Shown in pieces: positions 59,254-64,000 of a stretch of 64,000 bases of DNA. The position numbers and the translations under genes were made by a program. This DNA is from Magicicada septendecula (Eukaryota; Arthropoda; Insecta; Hemiptera; Cicadidae), in the NCBI GenBank assembly GCA_034769895.1, contig CM068375.1, positions 255,915,542 to 255,979,541 of the forward strand, read 5' to 3'. Position 1 is the first letter of the stretch; the number at the start of each line of letters is the position of its first letter. Under the pieces are notes generated by a model. It saw only the letters and a program-made list of their open reading frames with translations. It searched no databases and was not told the DNA's origin.

Positions 59254-59266
59254 GTTATAACAAACA
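59254..59266. repeat. 13-bp TSD, left (GTTATAACAAACA)
   Basis: Repeated exactly at 59705-59717, on the other side of the LINE fragment. Confidence 0.85.
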
Positions 59267-59704
59267 CTTACTGCACTGACTTAGTGACTTAATGACACAT
59301 GGACGCTACCTACATAAGATGAGAGGCAACTAATTATGTTTGAAAGGTGGATCCTCAGGCAAATTTTTGGTCCAGTAGAAGAGGGGGGAGCCATGAGGAA
59401 AAGATGTAAAATTGAAAAGGAGGACCTGATATGGTCACCTTTATTAAATTGAAAAGATTAGAATGGGTTGGACACATTATACGTGGTTGTGAAAGCAGAG
59501 TTATTACGAAGATATTTAATGCAAAGCCACAAGGTAAAAGAAAGGTTGGAAGGCAAAGACTGAGATGGAGGGACGGGGTGAGTCAGGACATCAGTAATCT
59601 TGGAACTAGAAACTAGTAGAATACGGTTATGAATAGAGAAGAATGGCGAAATCTTTTGAAGAAGGCCAGGGTCCACATAGGGCTGTCGAGCCGATGATGA
59701 TGAT
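59267..59704 (+). mobile_element. 5'-truncated RTE-like LINE 3' end with (GAT)n tail
   Basis: The 438-bp insertion encodes the last part of a LINE ORF: FERWILRQIFGPVEEGGAM, then LKRLEWVGHIIRG, PQGKRKVGRQRLRWRDGV, DISNLG and KKARVHIGLS before the end. The pattern RL.W.GH..R.......KI....P.GKR.VGR...RW.D.V..D...LG is typical of RTE/BovB-like and related LINE C-termini. A frameshift and a stop interrupt it. The 3' end is a short GATGATGAT tail, and a perfect 13-bp duplication flanks the fragment. Confidence 0.88.
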
Positions 59705-59717
59705 GTTATAACAAACA
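59705..59717. repeat. 13-bp TSD, right (GTTATAACAAACA)
   Basis: Exact partner of 59254-59266. Confidence 0.85.
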
Positions 59718-62500
59718 GTAGGCCTACTGGAAGTCACAAGCCTATGACACACATGCGCACCACCTGATCATTATTCGTTGCTGTCATGAAAACTATCAGT
59801 ACGTTTATTCTAATTTCACCTTGTTAGAAACAAAATCGTTATATCAATGCAGTAAAAAATGGTTATCGTAGAACATAGGCCTAATTGTCGCTCACACGGA
59901 GTCGGACGTTCAAATAGACCAGCTGCGCTGCATGTTGCAAATGCATTCCGTGAACGGCTCAACAACATAGTCATCTCAGCGTTTACTAAAAAAAACTCCG
60001 TTGATCAAGAAGCGTTATTACACAGCGCAAAGGCTATTCCTTGAGCAGGCGTTAGTTTACAAAGAGAAGTTTGGGCGAAAATCTTTAAAACTAACCTAAT
60101 CTTAACTACGAGAAGAATTGTTAAGCAAGTTAGTGTGGTGATGCACCACGACCCATCGAACATGTTCTGTTTCATAGAAAACGTGAGAATTGACTTCACT
60201 TATCGCTAGATTATTGCAATTTCTTTTATTTATGTCAAATAAAGTTTTGATATAAAACATACTTTCAGCACTGTTTGTTTTTGCGCGTACTGTATTATCA
60301 ACAATATTTCAAACAAAAATTCGTCTTTCACCTATCGAGCTGTACATCGGTTTACGACGTATAGCCCAAGGTCACTTAGTAGCTTTATCCGAACACAGAT
60401 CTGCCGCTAATTATTCTCATCCATTTAGTTTCCTTTTCGACACATTCTCTCCAGCTTCTTCTCTGTCTATCCCGTTTCTTCGTCCATCTGTGAATTCTAT
60501 TTCTTCATTTCAATTTTTGCTTATCTGTCGTCCGGGTCTCACTGTTATCTACTACTGTAAGTGATACTACCACCATTTCTCCTATTGTTTTTCCTTATTA
60601 TTTCCCTTCTTGATTTTTCCACTACTCATTTCCAGTAACGCGTTCGGTGGCATTTAGCATATTTTTCTTTCTTGATTTTATGACTTCTATAGAAATGGCG
60701 TATCTAAAATATGGCCTTGAGGGGGGGGGGGGTGCGGTCGAGTCGGGTTCATACAAAAGAAAAAGCAAGTCAAGACTAATCACTATTACTATTTTAAAGT
60801 GGCTGAAAACGTGTAATAACGTGCTGAAATCAATCCTATTAATTTAAACTGTAATGACACAATAAGAATACGCGATATTGAAAACATTGTACACAAGTTA
60901 CTTACTGACTTAATTGGTTTTCTTTTATTTCATATTTCAAACGTATATGCAAATGCTGTGTGCTATGCCTGTTTGTATATTTAAAAAAGAGGTACTACTA
61001 CTACTTTAGCGTACACAGCTGAAAAATAATTAAACACCATAAAAACTAAGAGATTAGCAAAATTTCTCATCAATTTTTTTGTCTCTCGGGGGGGGGGGGG
61101 TGTTTCCCAAATAAGCGCCTATTCCATATGTAAGTAGGTCTACTTTTTACAATGGACTTGTAAATATTTGTTTACTTGCTTCTAATATGTGTTGATCCCA
61201 CAGTATACAATTCCTTATAGAAACTTTCTTTTTTACCTAGAATATTTCTGTCCCCAATTGTTTCGCCCAACGTTTCATATTGTGTTAACTTTAATCTTCA
61301 GTATTCTTATTTACCTTTTAAATAATTCAAACTATATTTTAAAATTGTAAAATATTCAGTATTTTTTAAAAGAAGCTGAAACGTATACAATCAGGAGGTT
61401 TAATGAGATAATTCTTTATGTTATATGCCACTTAATCCGATTAACTGATACCGAAAGATTAAACTTTAGGTTAAAAAATTTCAATGTGCCAGATTTTTCT
61501 GCCATAACATACGCAACACTTTCAGTTCGGATTACGTAAAGAGTAAAAAAGTGTAAATTGTTTCCAAACGTATGAACCTGACAAACCGTAAATGGCCAAC
61601 GGAAGAGGTTGGTCAATATTAAAAAGGATGGTCTTTACAAACTGCTTACTTTCTGGATTATGCTTTACGAATCAGACTTTATACATTTCACTTTTGTGCT
61701 ACGAGTTTTTATAATAAGTGGATTATGAGGAAAGAAAATGTATAATATTGGCAGACAATATAAATTAAAAAGAAAAAACAATGAACTCTGTACGATAGAA
61801 ACAAAATTATCAACAGTAAACAAACAATTGTTCGTAGGTTAAGCTTAGGATAAAAAGTCGGAAGAAGATTCGTGTGACTCTTTTTTGCGTTAACCTAAGA
61901 AAACATAAACCAAAAGAAAAAACGTCCTCTCTTCCGTAGCCATCTCGTTTCCCGCTGTGATACCTACTCAAGCGAAATCTAAGAGGCGCGGCGAATTGGC
62001 TCACTTCCTTGGGCGCTTTTCATGCATACATGTTGAAGCTGAAAGAAAATTGCACCTGAATTAGTTGTGCTGTCCCAGTACGTGTAGGTTTTTGGATGCT
62101 TTACTATGGCTCTGTTTTCTCAGCTGAAAATAGGTGGTGCAGAATTTTAGATGGTTCAGGTTACCCATCAAAACTTAAATTTTATTTTTTCGTTATTTAT
62201 TTGCGTAGGCCGTAGTGATCTACAGAAACATTTCTATATATCTCGTTGTTGCTTTCCCATATTAGAACATGGATGAACTTTAGTGGATGAGATAGAGTTA
62301 ATCAACATAAATCACAGGCATTTCTCCGTATATGCCGCTATCATCTTCACGGAAGTTATTTCAAATGAAAATAGGATGTCAAGACAATATCTATACCTGT
62401 CTTTGTTTATGCAGACTTTGGAATCTGTCTCTGTGTAAATTCGGCTACAGTAGCCGGGGCGATAGATTGCACTTGGGCTAACCCGATATACCGTTAGTGA
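59718..62500. other. Region without recognisable genes
   Basis: AT-rich; G runs at 60721-60731 and 61090-61101. No motif found. Confidence 0.5.
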
Positions 62501-62629
62501 TATCAAAGCAGTTTAGGAAGAGGATGGTAGGTTGCCACTGCCACCCTTTAACAGCCAATTATTGCCCTAGGATGTTATCCCGCGTATTTATTTCACTCGA
62601 CTTAAGGGCTAAAAAACGTACTCCTTTTT

Positions 62630-62720
62630 TGCAGCGCCTAGAAATTGAATCCGGTACCTCTAGGTCAGTCGCTAGTAGCCATACCTACTCGTCTACCAAG
62701 CCATACGTACATTATCGTAC
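62630..62720 (-). repeat. Possible tRNA-derived SINE head
   Basis: On the minus strand ggcttggtagacgagtagg resembles an A-box region and, about 50 bp later, ggattcaatttct resembles a B box. The spacing suits a decayed tRNA-like SINE head, but no cloverleaf can be drawn with confidence. Confidence 0.3.
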
Positions 62721-63440
62721 TATATTTACATTACTTTTACCATATTTATGTTATTTTACATTTAAATTACTATATTTACTACATATTGAGTATTTAAACT
62801 TATGACTACAATACTGCATAAAACATTTAAGTTTTTTTCTTCGAGTACGTAATGCAGACCGTATTTTCACATTACAAAGTAACAGGGTGCTATCCTTGTC
62901 ATGCAATACTTTTGTCAGCCAAGTGCTATCTTAAGCAACTAATCTACATTGTAGGTTATTTGTATCGTAAAGAACTTCGGATGTTAGTATTAACTTTAAG
63001 AAGTCTATAACAGTTAATTCTGTACGTTTCTTCCTGTACATAATGTTTTGCGACCAGCACTTGGCTGAGGCTGTCAGATTGTGTTTAGACATCTTTTGTC
63101 ACTACTGAAAAAAAACATTCAATACTTCCGATACGCCTAATAGATTTTATAATACTCAAAGCTGCTATAATTATATTTTATACAGAGAGATATAATTATA
63201 ACTCATATTTCCTTTGTGCTAATGTTTCTGTTGTCTGGTGAACAAAGTCAAATAGCCGTAAGCAAAAAAAATGTTTGTGTACGTTCAACATATCTGATAA
63301 TTAATCTTAATAAAGCACATAGAATCACTCATGACAGGAAAAAGAGGGATATGATAATGAGGTCGAGAATGAGGTAGCGAATATAAACATACATGTATAA
63401 ACGTACATGGCTGAGTATACGTATGCACATAGGTATATAT
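62721..63440. other. AT-rich region without recognisable genes
   Basis: Nothing recognised. Confidence 0.5.
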
Positions 63441-63445
63441 AAGCA

Positions 63446-63483
63446 CACGCGCGCGCGCGCGCGCGCGCACACACACACACACG
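63446..63483 (+). repeat. (CG)n(CA)n microsatellite
   Basis: gcgcgcgcgcgcg followed by CA repeats. Confidence 0.95.
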
Positions 63484-64000
63484 CTTGGTATCTAGTACTA
63501 CGGTTGTACTTGTTGCTAAATTTCCAAGTCTCGTGCAGCCGAAGCCTATTAGAGCGCTTTTTTCAGTCTCATCTCTAGTAATTCCTTTTTCTTGCGATCT
63601 GCAACTGTTCTGTTGCGGTAGCGTTCATGTTCCCGTCTGTGTCCGTTGATATAGCTGTTCGTTTACTCCCGTTTCAGTTCGAAAGCCATTTAATTTTTAT
63701 TTTATCTATATTTAATTCTTCAACATATATTATGCCTTTGTCGTTTCTTAATTTACGGTTGGATGTAGAAACGGCACCCGTTAATAAGGCACCCAAAAGT
63801 GCATAAAGAAATTTCAATAATGAACATGTAAACATATGCACGAACAAAATGAGGGTAATTTTTAGCGGTTTTCAACCTACTCTCACCTTTTACTCCACCC
63901 CATCTACATTAAAAAAACTACTTTCACAGTTTTTATTATTTTTTGTCTTGTAAACTATTTATAACCGAGTCTCTCAAAAATATTTTACCATATATATTTC
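63484..64000. other. Region without recognisable genes
   Basis: Nothing recognised. Confidence 0.45.

Overview
The window looks like repeat-dominated, AT-rich nuclear DNA from an arthropod, most likely an insect. The mix of jockey-type, R1/I-type and RTE-type LINE remnants, Penelope-like elements (PLEs), hAT and mariner remnants, a Maverick/Polinton-type element and abundant di- and trinucleotide microsatellites fits this. I cannot name the species. I found no host protein-coding gene, rRNA or tRNA that I could defend; almost every recognisable reading frame belongs to a mobile element.

Layout. 0.25-1.1 kb holds a decayed LINE reverse transcriptase (minus). 1.48-4.69 kb is a 5'-truncated jockey-like LINE (minus) with a poly-A tail and a 9-bp target-site duplication (TSD). 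7.3-22.5 kb is a thicket of three interleaved repeat families: family A (tandem units of about 165 bp ending in a microsatellite and a terminal hairpin), family B (about 1 kb, carrying a hammerhead-ribozyme-like core) and family C (a short interspersed repeat with internal tandem copies). A 2.5-kb stretch of this thicket is duplicated (14658-17168 and 19525-22081). A hAT transposase fragment (22.6-22.9 kb) and a PLE pseudogene (25.4-26.2 kb) follow, then an R1/I-type LINE end (30.1-31.05 kb).

The outstanding object is 33397-45249: an 11.85-kb element with nearly identical inverted arms of about 4.8 kb around a loop of about 2.2 kb. It starts 5'-AG, ends CT-3' and is flanked by a 6-bp TSD (ATCGTT). 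These are Maverick/Polinton hallmarks, and the empty site can be read from intact family A copies in the same window. No polymerase, integrase, ATPase or capsid gene is visible. Instead each arm carries the same small-gene cassette (98-aa, 164-aa and 57-aa frames), and the loop carries a BIR-like (inhibitor-of-apoptosis) exon. It appears to be a non-autonomous, fold-back Polinton derivative sitting inside a family A repeat, which itself interrupts an older sequence whose uninterrupted copy lies at 27.17-27.5 kb.

Right side. 50.56-52.79 kb is a second, independent palindrome: two 5'-truncated PLE copies head to head, each with an intact GIY-YIG endonuclease end and a hammerhead-like ribozyme, the pair bounded by a 12-bp TSD. 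Further right are a jockey-type LINE 3' end (55.2-55.7 kb), another family-B-like ribozyme motif (56.25 kb), a mariner remnant (56.5-57.1 kb) and a short RTE-like LINE 3' end with a 13-bp TSD (59.27-59.70 kb). The remainder is AT-rich unique sequence in which I see no gene.
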